Of a DNA stretch of 64,000 bases, positions 7,209-15,327 are shown in pieces. Position 1 is the stretch's first letter, and every line of letters starts with the position of its first letter. The DNA is taken from NCBI RefSeq assembly GCF_000022545.1, contig NC_012883.1, positions 186,001 to 250,000 of the forward strand, read 5' to 3'. The notes under the pieces were generated by a model, which saw only the letters and a list, made by a program, of their open reading frames with translations, searched no databases and was not told the origin of the DNA. This DNA is from Thermococcus sibiricus MM 739 (GTDB lineage: Archaea; Methanobacteriota_B; Thermococci; Thermococcales; Thermococcaceae). The position numbers were made by a program, and so were the translations under genes.

Positions 7209-8105
7209 GTGAAAACCCCCTGTGAGTTTTGGGCGGAAGAAGTGATGCCAAATTTAAGGGCCGATATAGCCCGTATTTTGTATTCTAAAGGATTAACTCA
7301 GGCAAAAATAGCAGAACATTTGGGTATCACACAAGCGATGGTTAGCAAATATCTAACTGGAAAATATAAACGGCTTGGGGGAGATCTTAGTAAGGAAATT
7401 CAAATAGTTGCCCAAGAGGTGGCCAGCCTTATTCTTTATGGTGCAAAAAAAGAGGATATAATACGGTTTTTGAACAAGAGGTTCTTTGAAATGCTCAGAA
7501 GTGGGATTTTATGTAAGGGTTATTTAGAGTATATTGAAAGTGATGATGAATCGCTTTGCAGTGACCTCTTTAGTGGAGAACCATCTCGTACACAAATTCT
7601 GGAAGAGTTGAATTTAGCTTTAGGAGGACTCCTTAGAAATAAAGGGTTTCTAAAGCTTATCCCGGAGATTAGAAGTAACTTTGCCTATTCTCTTCCGGAT
7701 CCAAAAGAAAAGGAGGACGTAGCAGCTGTTCCAGGGAGAATAACTCATGTAAAAGATAAAGCTTATGCATTACCTCCAGAATTTGGGGCTAGCGAACACA
7801 TGGCAGGAGTTTTAATAGCACTCTCTAATGTATTTCCCGGTATCAGGAGCGTCTTGAATATAAAATACGACGAGAATATATTTAGAGCCCTGAAAAAAGC
7901 CGGTTTCAAATTCGGAGTTATAGAAAAAAGTGAAAGAAGTGAAGATGAAACTGTCAGGCTTATTGTAGAGGAATTTAAAAAGAAAGGCTCATTAGATGCC
8001 GTTGTTGACAGAGGAGGTTTTGGAATAGAGCCTTGTGTATATATATTCGGAAAAAACCCAATAGAGGTCGTTGAAAAAGTCAAAAGGTTGGAGAGCTTTC
8101 TATGA
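7209..8105 (+). CDS. HTH-ThiN regulator, ThiR-like
   Basis: The 298-residue protein has an N-terminal helix-turn-helix (LTQAKIAEHLGITQAMVSKYL, about residues 29-50) and a C-terminal ThiN domain (about 135-295; SNFAYSLPDPKEKEDVAAVPGRI, then PPEFGASEHMA). ThiN is the thiamine-phosphate synthase domain of many archaea. As an HTH fusion without ThiD it is known as the thiamine regulator ThiR, with ThiN sensing the ligand. I chose the GTG at 7209 because GGTGATT precedes it by about 4 bases and the family typically starts near a Pro-Cys-Glu; TTG 7197 lies in the ribosome-binding site. It overlaps the next gene by ATGA. Confidence 0.85.
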   Translation: MKTPCEFWAEEVMPNLRADIARILYSKGLTQAKIAEHLGITQAMVSKYLTGKYKRLGGDLSKEIQIVAQEVASLILYGAKKEDIIRFLNKRFFEMLRSGILCKGYLEYIESDDESLCSDLFSGEPSRTQILEELNLALGGLLRNKGFLKLIPEIRSNFAYSLPDPKEKEDVAAVPGRITHVKDKAYALPPEFGASEHMAGVLIALSNVFPGIRSVLNIKYDENIFRALKKAGFKFGVIEKSERSEDETVRLIVEEFKKKGSLDAVVDRGGFGIEPCVYIFGKNPIEVVEKVKRLESFL

Positions 8106-8401
8106 GGAAGATAACTCTTTTATATCTCATGCTCTTGACTTATGCGAATCTTTCTCCAAAGGTGCCCTCTGCAGGAGTGGCCGGAGGAGACAAAATTGTT
8201 CATTTTTTGGAATTCCTCATTCTTGGCCTTGTAAGTAGAGATAAATCATACATGATTTTTCCTGTAATCTTTGAGAGCTTACAACTTTTTGTTCCAGGAA
8301 GAAGTTTCTCATTTCTTGATATGGGCGCAAATCTAATAGGGTTTGGTGTTGGATACCTTCTCTGGAGGTGGTGGAATGAAAGTGCTGACAGAAGAGCTTA
8401 G
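8102..8401 (+). CDS. VanZ-like small membrane protein
   Basis: The 99-residue membrane protein carries the VanZ pattern: DKIVHFLEFLILGL, then an acidic FESLQLFVPGRSFSFLDMGANLIGFGVGYLL. VanZ-family proteins have no settled general function. It overlaps the regulator upstream by 4 bp and the YjbQ gene downstream by 26 bp, so all three are one transcript. Its place in a thiamine-linked operon is unexpected and could mean membrane-linked transport or simple co-transcription. Confidence 0.8.
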   Translation: MRKITLLYLMLLTYANLSPKVPSAGVAGGDKIVHFLEFLILGLVSRDKSYMIFPVIFESLQLFVPGRSFSFLDMGANLIGFGVGYLLWRWWNESADRRA

Positions 8402-8789
8402 GTTTTCTACAAGGGGAGAAATTGACTTAGTTGATATAACGAGGGATATAGAAGAGATCGTGGAAAAAAGTGAAATAAAAAATGGGCAGGTTTTGGTATT
8501 TGTACCTGGTGCCACTGGAGCAATAGTCACAATAGAACATGAGAATGACCTTTTAGAAGATTTTAAAAGAGTTCTAAGGGAACTCGTGCCGAAAGGGGCA
8601 GGATACAAACATGATATTATTGATAACAATGCTCATTCTCATCTCAGGGCTAGCCTTTTGGGCTCTTCGCTTGTACTCCCAATTGTTGATGGGAAAGTTG
8701 TTAGAGGCTTATGGCAGCAGATATTCTTTGTGGAACTTGATGTAAGGCCGAGGAGGAGAAGATTAGTAGTGCAAATAATGGGTGATTAG
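8376..8789 (+). CDS. YjbQ / UPF0047 family protein
   Basis: The 137-residue protein contains the family signatures: VFVPGATGAIVTIEHEND, HDIIDNNAHSHLRASLLGSS and LWQQIFFVELDVRPRRR. Bacterial YjbQ can supply weak thiamine-phosphate synthase activity in genetic tests. Lying in an operon with a ThiN-domain regulator strengthens a link to thiamine. The start at 8376 has GGAGGTGG directly upstream, although the reading frame stays open further 5'. The 3' end overlaps the convergent MBL gene by 4 bp. Confidence 0.85.
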   Translation: MKVLTEELRFSTRGEIDLVDITRDIEEIVEKSEIKNGQVLVFVPGATGAIVTIEHENDLLEDFKRVLRELVPKGAGYKHDIIDNNAHSHLRASLLGSSLVLPIVDGKVVRGLWQQIFFVELDVRPRRRRLVVQIMGD

Positions 8790-9541
8790 ATTCTCAGGAC
8801 CATAAAGTCTCTCCCAACCATCCCGTTTTCTCCAACTTTCTCTTCTAATTCCTCTTGAGTGTAGTTTGAGTGACTTATGTGGACAAAAAGGGTTTTATTT
8901 GCTTCCACCTTCTGGGCAAATTTGATGGCATCTTCGACTCCGAGATGGGTTTTGGGAATTGAGTACTTATGGGTCATTTCAGAAACCAGAAGGTCCGCTC
9001 CTCGGATTTCCTCTAATAGTTCATGATTTCTTAAGATTTCCGGCCCAGTGTCCCCTGTTATAACAATTCTCTTTCCTTTTACTTCTAAAATAAATCCTCC
9101 TGCTACATCACCTGGCTGATGAACTACGGGAAATTGTTTTACTTTAAATTTTCCGAAATCATACCACCTATTGAACTCAAGTGAGACATACTCCCATTCC
9201 CTGATCCCTAGGAACGTCTCCTGTAAATGTTTTGCAAGGTCAAGGATCTTCTTATGAGAATAGAAGCGCACCTTTTTGAATACCTGCAACTCGGGAAGCC
9301 CGCCTATATGGTCAAAGTGAGGATGAGTTATAAAAACATTCTCGATTCGTTCGTTTAGATAACTCATGTGATAATATAAATCCGGAGAAGGATCTATTAA
9401 GGCATTTATCTGAGGGATATACATAGAGAATCGTGTTCTTCTGTATTGAGGAAACCTTCTTGCTCTTGAACAGTTTTCACACTCACACAATGCTTTAGGT
9501 GTTCCACTGTAGGACCCGGAACCGAGTAGAATGACTCTCAT
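8786..9541 (-). CDS. PhnP-like metallo-beta-lactamase-fold phosphodiesterase
   Basis: The 251-residue MBL hydrolase has the metal motif THPHFDHIGG, later TGDTGPE and VHISHSN. Near the N-terminus is the cysteine cluster ALCECENCSRA, as in the structural zinc site of PhnP-type cyclic phosphodiesterases, so that assignment is preferred over a glyoxalase or RNase Z. The ATG at 9541 gives the canonical start MRVILLGSGSYSGTP. It overlaps the protease gene upstream by 4 bp (ATGA), so the two are coupled. The physiological substrate is unknown; no phosphonate genes are nearby. Confidence 0.85.
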   Translation of the reverse strand: MRVILLGSGSYSGTPKALCECENCSRARRFPQYRRTRFSMYIPQINALIDPSPDLYYHMSYLNERIENVFITHPHFDHIGGLPELQVFKKVRFYSHKKILDLAKHLQETFLGIREWEYVSLEFNRWYDFGKFKVKQFPVVHQPGDVAGGFILEVKGKRIVITGDTGPEILRNHELLEEIRGADLLVSEMTHKYSIPKTHLGVEDAIKFAQKVEANKTLFVHISHSNYTQEELEEKVGENGMVGRDFMVLRI

Positions 9542-10200
9542 TTTCTTCCCTCCAGAATTTCCTTCCATATGGGATTATTGTGAACTATTATCCACCATTC
9601 TTTAAGCTCTCTTCTTTTTCTCTTCCAGTCTGGATGGAATTTCTCAACTAACTTCCAGAATCTTTTAGAGTGATTCATTTCTACGAGGTGGGCAACTTCA
9701 TGGCTCACCAGGTAATCTATGAGTTGCGGTGGTAAAGCAAGCATTGCTAAATTGAAATTCAAGTTTCCTTTTGGGGAGCAGCTTCCCCATCGTGTTTTTT
9801 GCTTTCTAATAAAGACTTTATTGACATTTACATTCAACTTTTTCGTTTTTTCTTGGATTAAGGGGGTTATTATCTCTCTAAGTCTTACTCTAAGTGTTGA
9901 TTCTAATTTTTTGTTGTGAGGGAGTTTTATCATGTTATCATTAACCTTAAACTTCTCTCCAGACCCAGTATTGTAGAATCTCCCAAGATAAGGGAATCCT
10001 GAAAGCTGCTTGGCCTTTTCAATAGCTTCAATTTTAGTTATAATCCATTTCTCTTTTGCCCGTAAAAAAGGCTCAACTCTTCTTGTTGGAGAAACAATCT
10101 CCAGTTTTCCACTAGGGGTCACGTAAATTCTCATGTACCTTACCTTTCTTACACTGACCTCATACTGTATTCTTCTTCCACTGAGTTCTATCTCTGGCAT
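9538..10200 (-). CDS. YgjP-like metallopeptidase (DUF45)
   Basis: The 220-residue protein has the zincin motif YLVSHEVAHLVEMNHSKRFW (HExxH plus a downstream His), preceded by TRWGSCSPKGNLNFN, the hallmark of the YgjP/DUF45 family. It has no signal peptide and is probably cytoplasmic. The frame is translationally coupled to the PhnP-like gene. Substrate is unknown; some bacterial relatives lie beside restriction systems, which is not the case here. Confidence 0.88.
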   Translation of the reverse strand: MPEIELSGRRIQYEVSVRKVRYMRIYVTPSGKLEIVSPTRRVEPFLRAKEKWIITKIEAIEKAKQLSGFPYLGRFYNTGSGEKFKVNDNMIKLPHNKKLESTLRVRLREIITPLIQEKTKKLNVNVNKVFIRKQKTRWGSCSPKGNLNFNLAMLALPPQLIDYLVSHEVAHLVEMNHSKRFWKLVEKFHPDWKRKRRELKEWWIIVHNNPIWKEILEGRK

Positions 10201-10285
10201 ATCAAATATTTAGCATTGAATGTTTAAGTGCTTTTTTAAGAAAATGATTTAATATTTGAATCAATGAAACTTATTGGGAAATAAC

Positions 10286-10357
10286 ATGAGAAAGATGCTC
10301 TATGTGATCCTGCTGGTTGGATTTTTTGCAGTTCTTGCATTGAGTATTTTCTCCTAA
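10286..10357 (+). CDS. Possible 23-residue membrane peptide
   Basis: The reading frame from ATG 10286 to TAA 10355-10357 encodes MRKMLYVILLVGFFAVLALSIFS. This is a basic start followed by one hydrophobic helix, as in known single-span microproteins. It lies alone in the 188-bp gap between divergent genes. The ribosome-binding site is weak (TTGGGAA). Chance occurrence cannot be excluded. Confidence 0.35.
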   Translation: MRKMLYVILLVGFFAVLALSIFS

Positions 10358-10388
10358 ATTTTGAGTTAAGAAAGAAGAGGTAGATATT

Positions 10389-11438
10389 ATGGCACTTTCA
10401 TTTAGACCGATCTGGTTTGATTCAATGGGAGCTAAGAGCTCTTGCGTATTAGTTAAAACTCCTGATATTTCTGTAATAATAGATCCGGGAATTGCAATTA
10501 TGCAGCCAAGCTTTCCAGCATCAGAGGAGAAAAAGATTGAATGGTTAATTGAGGGAGAAAAAGCAATAAAAAATGCCAGTAAGGAAGCTGATGTCCTTGT
10601 GATATCTCATTATCACTATGATCATTACTTCCCCGGTGACTTGGAAGTTTACAGGGGAAAGAGGCTTTTAGCCAAAAACCCGAATGAATACATAAACGAT
10701 TCTCAGAGGAAGCGAGCAGATTATTTCTATTCAAACCTCTGCAGATACTTTGGAGGCTTAAAGCTGGAAGACCTCTGGAGAGAGAGGGAAGCAAAGAAAT
10801 ACTCAAACCTCATGGATAAATTACCAATAGCCGTTTCAAAGGACTTTGGAGAGTACAATACACGGAGGAAGCAGCTCCTTGAGAAAGGGTTAAAATGGTT
10901 TGAAAACAGGGCAGATATGTGGAACCGAAGTCCTAAAATTCCAGAGGTGAAGTTTGAGGATGTTGAAGTTCATTTTGCTGACGGAAGGGAATTCCAGTTT
11001 GGAGATACAAAGATAAGATTTACAGGCCCCATGTTCCATGGAATTGAGTTTTCAAGGGTGGGATGGGTTATTTCAACTGTGATTGAATATGAAGATGAGA
11101 AGCTCATCCATTCAAGTGATTTAAACGGCCCCATAATAGAGGACTATGCAGAGTGGATAATCAAAGAAAATCCCAACATTCTCATTTTGGATGGCCCTAT
11201 GACCTATATGCTCGGCTACCTTCTTAACAAGATCAATTTAAGAAGAGCTGTTGAGAACGCAGTGAAAATTGTAAGGAAAATTGATGCAGAAATTATTATC
11301 TATGATCACCATTTGCCAAGAGAGCGTCACTTCAAAGAACACACGAAGAAAGTTTGGGAAACTGCAGAAAGACTTGATAAAAACCTTCTAACTGCTGCTG
11401 AATTTTTGGGAATGAAACCAAAAGTTTTGGAGATTTGA
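10389..11438 (+). CDS. UPF0282 family MBL-fold hydrolase
   Basis: The 349-residue protein belongs to the archaeal UPF0282 family. It opens with RPIWFDSMGAKSSCVLVKTPD, has the metal-binding ISHYHYDHYFPGD, then GPMFHGIEFSRVG, HSSDLNGP and IYDHHLPR. The fold is metallo-beta-lactamase but the helical insert after the first motif is long. The substrate has not been established. GAGGTAGATATT serves as ribosome-binding site. The next gene, also MBL-fold, follows after about 50 bp, so a shared transcript is possible. Confidence 0.9.
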   Translation: MALSFRPIWFDSMGAKSSCVLVKTPDISVIIDPGIAIMQPSFPASEEKKIEWLIEGEKAIKNASKEADVLVISHYHYDHYFPGDLEVYRGKRLLAKNPNEYINDSQRKRADYFYSNLCRYFGGLKLEDLWREREAKKYSNLMDKLPIAVSKDFGEYNTRRKQLLEKGLKWFENRADMWNRSPKIPEVKFEDVEVHFADGREFQFGDTKIRFTGPMFHGIEFSRVGWVISTVIEYEDEKLIHSSDLNGPIIEDYAEWIIKENPNILILDGPMTYMLGYLLNKINLRRAVENAVKIVRKIDAEIIIYDHHLPRERHFKEHTKKVWETAERLDKNLLTAAEFLGMKPKVLEI

Positions 11439-11488
11439 CATTTAGGATATAGTTTTAACTCTTTAATTAAATTTTATTGGTGGTGGTG

Positions 11489-12377
11489 ATGGTGAACATT
11501 GGGGAAGCTGATAAGCTGAGAATCTATACTCTAGCTGAGGACTATGCTGGGTATAATAGCCCATTTTTGGCTCAACATGGAGTTTCCTTTTTGATTGAAG
11601 TAGGATTTGATGGAAATAAACGAAGAATACTCTTTGATACAGCATCCTACGCTGAGCCCATTCTTTTCAACATGGAAATTTTGGGAATTGACCCAAAAAC
11701 AGTGGACATGATAATACTTTCACACAGTCACTTTGACCATACAGGCGGTTTACTGGGCATCATGAAGAAAATAAATAAAGAAATTCCTATACTCGCTCAT
11801 CCCAATATTTTTAAAGTAAGTTTTGCCATGGAACCGGAGTTCATGTACGCAGGAATACCCCCATTAAGAGGAGGCTCAAAAGAGGAAATTGAAAAACTTG
11901 GTGGTGTTTGGATTCTGAGCAGAGATATTATAAAGTTAATGCCGGGTGTTTTTACACTTGGAGAAATAACAAAAGAAGAGAAAGTCGAGTTTGAGAGAAG
12001 TACTACAATAAGCCTTTATAAGCTTGAAAATGGGAAAATACGGTCGGATGATATCGAGGATGAAATAGGGCTTGCAATAAACACTAAGAAAGGTTTAGTG
12101 GTCATTGGAGGATGTGCCCATCCCGGCATTATCAGCATGGTAAAAAAAAGCTGTAGAACTGAGTGAAATTACCAAGGTGCATGCTGTTATAGGTGGATTC
12201 CATTTAATAGAGGCAGATAATGAAAGAATTCAGAAAACTGTAGAAGCACTTAAAGAATTAGGGGTTAAGAGGGTTTTCGTCGGACATTGTACAGGGCTTG
12301 AAGCCGAGGCACTGTTTGCAAGGGAATTCGGGAAGAACTTTGAAAAACTCCACTCTGGAAAAGTCATAGAAATCTAG
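11489..12377 (+). pseudogene. COG1237-type MBL-fold hydrolase, single-base frameshift
   Basis: The 5' part encodes SHSHFDHTGGL and GGCAHPG, then stops early (TGA at 12164-12166). The remainder continues in another frame with VIGGFHL and VGHCTGLEAEA, which are the expected next motifs. Removing one A from the A8 run at 12142-12149 joins them into one protein of about 295 residues (VKKAVELSEITKVHAVIGG). The family includes the archaeal ribofuranosylaminobenzene 5'-phosphate-dihydropterin enzyme of methanopterin synthesis and others of unknown role. The start at 11489 is uncertain because GGTGGTGGTGATGGTG offers several starts. It may be sequencing error, slippage or decay. Confidence 0.85.
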
Positions 12378-12482
12378 AAGTCTTAAAACTTCAGCTTTTC
12401 TCTTTTAAGAATGCTATAATATGTAGTCTCTTAAATTTCAAGATCACAAAAAATTGAAAAGGAAATTAACAGGGGAGTATTC

Positions 12483-12902
12483 TCACTTTGCAGGAAATGC
12501 ACCGAGTTGTTGAAGCATACTAAGTAGATCATAACCCCACCACATTTCTGCAATTTTGTCTCCTTCAAAGCGATAAATAGAGGTTCCTTCAATAGTTACC
12601 TGCTTTCCAGTTGGAGGGATCTTACCACCCATCATCTCGCCTTTTTGAGTTCCAGTAACTTTCCATCGTTTTACAATTTCGTCGCCTTCAGTAATAGTAT
12701 CTTCAATAGTTACATGAAAATCAGGGAACGTCTTGTGGTTGAAGAGTACCCATTCTTTAAATTTCTCAAGATTTGTAACATCTGGATTAGCAGGGTCATG
12801 ATTTACGAAGTTTTGGGCATAAAACTCATCTAATGTATTTACATTTCCCTTGTTCCAGACTTCATCCACTATCTGCTGTATAATCCTTTCTTTCTCTGTC
12901 AT
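12483..12902 (-). CDS. SnoaL-like polyketide cyclase-fold protein
   Basis: The 139-residue protein matches the SnoaL/ester-cyclase family: FYAQNFVNHDP, FKEWVLFNHKTFPDFHVTIED, TGTQKGEMMG and GTSIYRFEGDKIAEMWWGYD. These alpha+beta-barrel proteins are common in bacteria, acting as cyclases, hydrolases or ligand binders, and are rare in hyperthermophilic archaea, so horizontal acquisition is likely. It stands alone with its own promoter and a perfect palindrome upstream. GGAGGTATAGAAG provides the ribosome-binding site. The real substrate cannot be told. Confidence 0.85.
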   Translation of the reverse strand: MTEKERIIQQIVDEVWNKGNVNTLDEFYAQNFVNHDPANPDVTNLEKFKEWVLFNHKTFPDFHVTIEDTITEGDEIVKRWKVTGTQKGEMMGGKIPPTGKQVTIEGTSIYRFEGDKIAEMWWGYDLLSMLQQLGAFPAK

Positions 12903-12938
12903 TCTTCTATACCTCCTTTTTATTCTATTTATGCATTT

Positions 12939-12954
12939 TATAGTTTAAACTATA
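12939..12954. promoter_or_regulatory. Perfect 16-bp palindrome in the SnoaL promoter
   Basis: TATAGTTTAAACTATA is fully self-complementary and lies 37-52 bp before the start at 12902. It overlaps TATA-like sequence on the minus strand, so a bound repressor would block TBP. Confidence 0.45.
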
Positions 12955-13029
12955 TAAGAATTGGTATTATGTAAAAATAACGTAACATCTAAGTTTACAA
13001 AAGAAAAATAAAAGCTTTAAAATAGAATT

Positions 13030-13737
13030 TCATTTCAAAATTATTCTTGCGTCAACTATGACTGCGCCCTCGCCTTCGGGGTAAACGAAGATTGGGTTCA
13101 AGTCCATTTCTTTAATGTAATCTTTTAGATCATCAATTAATTGTGAAACTTTCAGCATCATGTCTACAATTGCCTTCATGTCCGCTGGTGCCTCCCCTCT
13201 TGCTCCGGCTAAAATTGGGTAACCTTTAATGCTTTTTATCATTGCCCAAGCGTCTTTCTCTTCAATCGGGATTATTCTGAATGTAACGTCCTTGAGAATT
13301 TCAACAAAAATTCCACCGAGACCAAACATGAGTGCGTGCCCGAATTGTGGGTCTTCGGTAACACCAATGATTATTTCCCTTCCGGGTTTGAGCATTGGGG
13401 CTATTAAGACACCGAGAATTTCTGCATCTGGCTTGTATTTTCTTGCGTTCTCGTGGATTTCTTCCCACTTTTGTTTAAGTTCTTCGTCGTTCTTTATTTT
13501 CAGCATGACGACTTTCGCGTCACTCTTGTGAAGGATTTGGGGTGACATTAGCTTCATAACCACTGGATAACCTATTTCGTTAGCGTACTTTATGGCTTCG
13601 TCCAAATTTTTTGCTAGTTTCTCCTCTGGAAGGGGCAAGTCATAAGCTTTTAAAACCTGTTTTGCCTCGTATTCAACTAAAGCCTTCCTACCTTGAGTCA
13701 AAACCTCTTTAATTATCTTTAATGCTTCTTCCTTCAT
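13030..13737 (-). CDS. acdB: ADP-forming acetyl-CoA synthetase, beta subunit
   Basis: The 235-residue ATP-grasp subunit works with the alpha chain to convert acetyl-CoA (or another acyl-CoA), ADP and phosphate into acid, CoA and ATP, the main ATP-forming step from acyl-CoA in peptide- and sugar-fermenting Thermococcales. Visible features are YPVVMKLMSPQILHKSDA, the glycine-rich MFGLGGIFVEILKDVTFR and MDLNPIFVYPEG. Its length agrees with the separate beta subunits of this order. It lies 36 bp after acdA, following a strong hairpin. Which isoform (acyl specificity) cannot be told from sequence by eye. Confidence 0.92.
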   Translation of the reverse strand: MKEEALKIIKEVLTQGRKALVEYEAKQVLKAYDLPLPEEKLAKNLDEAIKYANEIGYPVVMKLMSPQILHKSDAKVVMLKIKNDEELKQKWEEIHENARKYKPDAEILGVLIAPMLKPGREIIIGVTEDPQFGHALMFGLGGIFVEILKDVTFRIIPIEEKDAWAMIKSIKGYPILAGARGEAPADMKAIVDMMLKVSQLIDDLKDYIKEMDLNPIFVYPEGEGAVIVDARIILK

Positions 13738-13758
13738 ACTATTCCCCCCATAATAAGG

Positions 13759-13786
13759 AAATAAGGAGTCAGATTACTCCTTATTT
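13759..13786 (-). other. Intercistronic stem-loop between acdA and acdB
   Basis: The perfect 11-bp arms AAATAAGGAGT (13759-13769) and ACTCCTTATTT (13776-13786) surround a 6-base loop. The stem includes the last codons and stop of acdA and ends about 20 bases before acdB. It could set the subunit ratio, guide mRNA processing or protect an mRNA end. It has no U-tract of terminator type after it. Confidence 0.6.
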
Positions 13787-15195
13787 AATTTTTCCAAATA
13801 CTTTGCATATTGGACAAGTCCAGCCATTGCCCTGACTCCTCTCTCGGGCGTGGAGTATACTGGAACTCCCTTATTTTCAAGCATTTTTGCATAATATTCG
13901 GTCTTTTTACCACCCATTGCAACTGCTACTATTGGTTTCTCACTCTTCTTTGCGTATTCTGCTAGGATTTCTATGATCTCCTCTTCGTTTAACAATGGTA
14001 CTTGGAAGAGGACTATTATAACTATTGCGTCTACGTTGGGATCGTTCACAAAGGCCTCAATAGCGTATTTGTATCTCTGAGCGTCTGTATCTCCAACTAC
14101 ATCAGTTGGATTGCCAGCTACGGCGTGTGGTGGGAAGTGTTCCTTTAAATATTTAATTATCTCCTCACTAAGTTCGGCCATTTTGAGTCCAAATTTTGCC
14201 ACAGCATCACTTGCCATAACTCCAGCTCCGCCACCATCAGTAATGATTCCAATTCTGTCTCCTTTTGGAAGTTTGCACTTTGCGAAGGCCTTTGCGACGT
14301 CGAACATATGCTCAAAGTCCTCTGCCCTTAATATTCCAGTTTGTTTGAAAACAGCATCGTATATTATATCGGCACCGGCCAATGATCCAGTGTGGGAGGA
14401 CGCTGCTTTAGCTCCATACTCAGTTTTTCCACTTTTTAGAGCTATGACGGGTTTTACTTTTGTTATTCTCTTTGCAGCCTCAATGAATTTTCTCCCCTCT
14501 TTCACTCCTTCTATGTAAAGAGTAACGGCCTTTATACTCTCATCGTAGATGAAGTAATCCATTAAATCTGCATCGTCAACATCAAGTTTGTTACCATAAC
14601 TTACCATCTTTCCAATCCCTATGCCTGCTCCTGCTGCCCAGTCAAGCATTGCTGCAGCAAAGGCTCCGCTTTGAGTGACAAATGCTATTGAACCACTTTT
14701 TGGTCTGTCCATTTTTTCGTCTGGGAGAAACACCGTATCTACTCCAGTGTCTGGAACGTATACTCCAACACAGTTTGGTCCTATGATCCTTATTCCATTT
14801 TCTTTTGCTATTTTGAGGATTTCTTCTTCCATTTTCCTTCCTTCTTCTCCAAGTTCCCCAAAACCGCCTGTAATGATTATCACAGACTTTATTCCCTTTT
14901 CGGCAATTTCTTTCATGGTTTGTGGGACAAATGGAGCTGGTATGGAGATTACTGCCAAATCTGTATCTTCTGGGAGCTCTTTCACACCTTTGTAAACCTT
15001 ATATCCCTCTATCTCGTCTAGTTTGGGGTTCACTGGATAGATGCTTCCCTTAAAAATTCCTTGCTCCTTATTTTTCTTGAAATTCTCAAAAATCACGTTT
15101 CCAACTTTTCCTTTTTTGTTCGTTGCACCAATAATGGCAACAGCCTTGGGTTCGAAAAAAGGCCTGAGTTCATCGATAATTTTTGGACGGTTCAT
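13774..15195 (-). CDS. acdA: ADP-forming acetyl-CoA synthetase, alpha subunit
   Basis: The 473-residue subunit has the CoA-binding Rossmann domain (FFEPKAVAIIGATNKKGKVG), succinyl-CoA-synthetase-like domains (GPNCVGVY, FVTQSGAFAAAMLDW) and the catalytic-histidine loop SSHTGSLAGAD at about residues 265-275. It should form the acyl-phosphate intermediate and pass it via phosphohistidine to the beta subunit. In some Thermococcales the alpha and beta genes are unlinked; here they are adjacent in the order alpha-beta. The start has GGTGGTACC just upstream. Confidence 0.93.
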   Translation of the reverse strand: MNRPKIIDELRPFFEPKAVAIIGATNKKGKVGNVIFENFKKNKEQGIFKGSIYPVNPKLDEIEGYKVYKGVKELPEDTDLAVISIPAPFVPQTMKEIAEKGIKSVIIITGGFGELGEEGRKMEEEILKIAKENGIRIIGPNCVGVYVPDTGVDTVFLPDEKMDRPKSGSIAFVTQSGAFAAAMLDWAAGAGIGIGKMVSYGNKLDVDDADLMDYFIYDESIKAVTLYIEGVKEGRKFIEAAKRITKVKPVIALKSGKTEYGAKAASSHTGSLAGADIIYDAVFKQTGILRAEDFEHMFDVAKAFAKCKLPKGDRIGIITDGGGAGVMASDAVAKFGLKMAELSEEIIKYLKEHFPPHAVAGNPTDVVGDTDAQRYKYAIEAFVNDPNVDAIVIIVLFQVPLLNEEEIIEILAEYAKKSEKPIVAVAMGGKKTEYYAKMLENKGVPVYSTPERGVRAMAGLVQYAKYLEKLNKE

Positions 15196-15327
15196 GGTAC
15201 CACCTCAAAATTTTATGAATAAATTTCCAGTTGAACTTTATCTTTTTCTGTATAAAAGTTTTATGTGAGTAAAATAAGCTCTTTGATGAATAAATAGGAA
15301 CATTACTGCGCTAGAATTGGAAAAATA

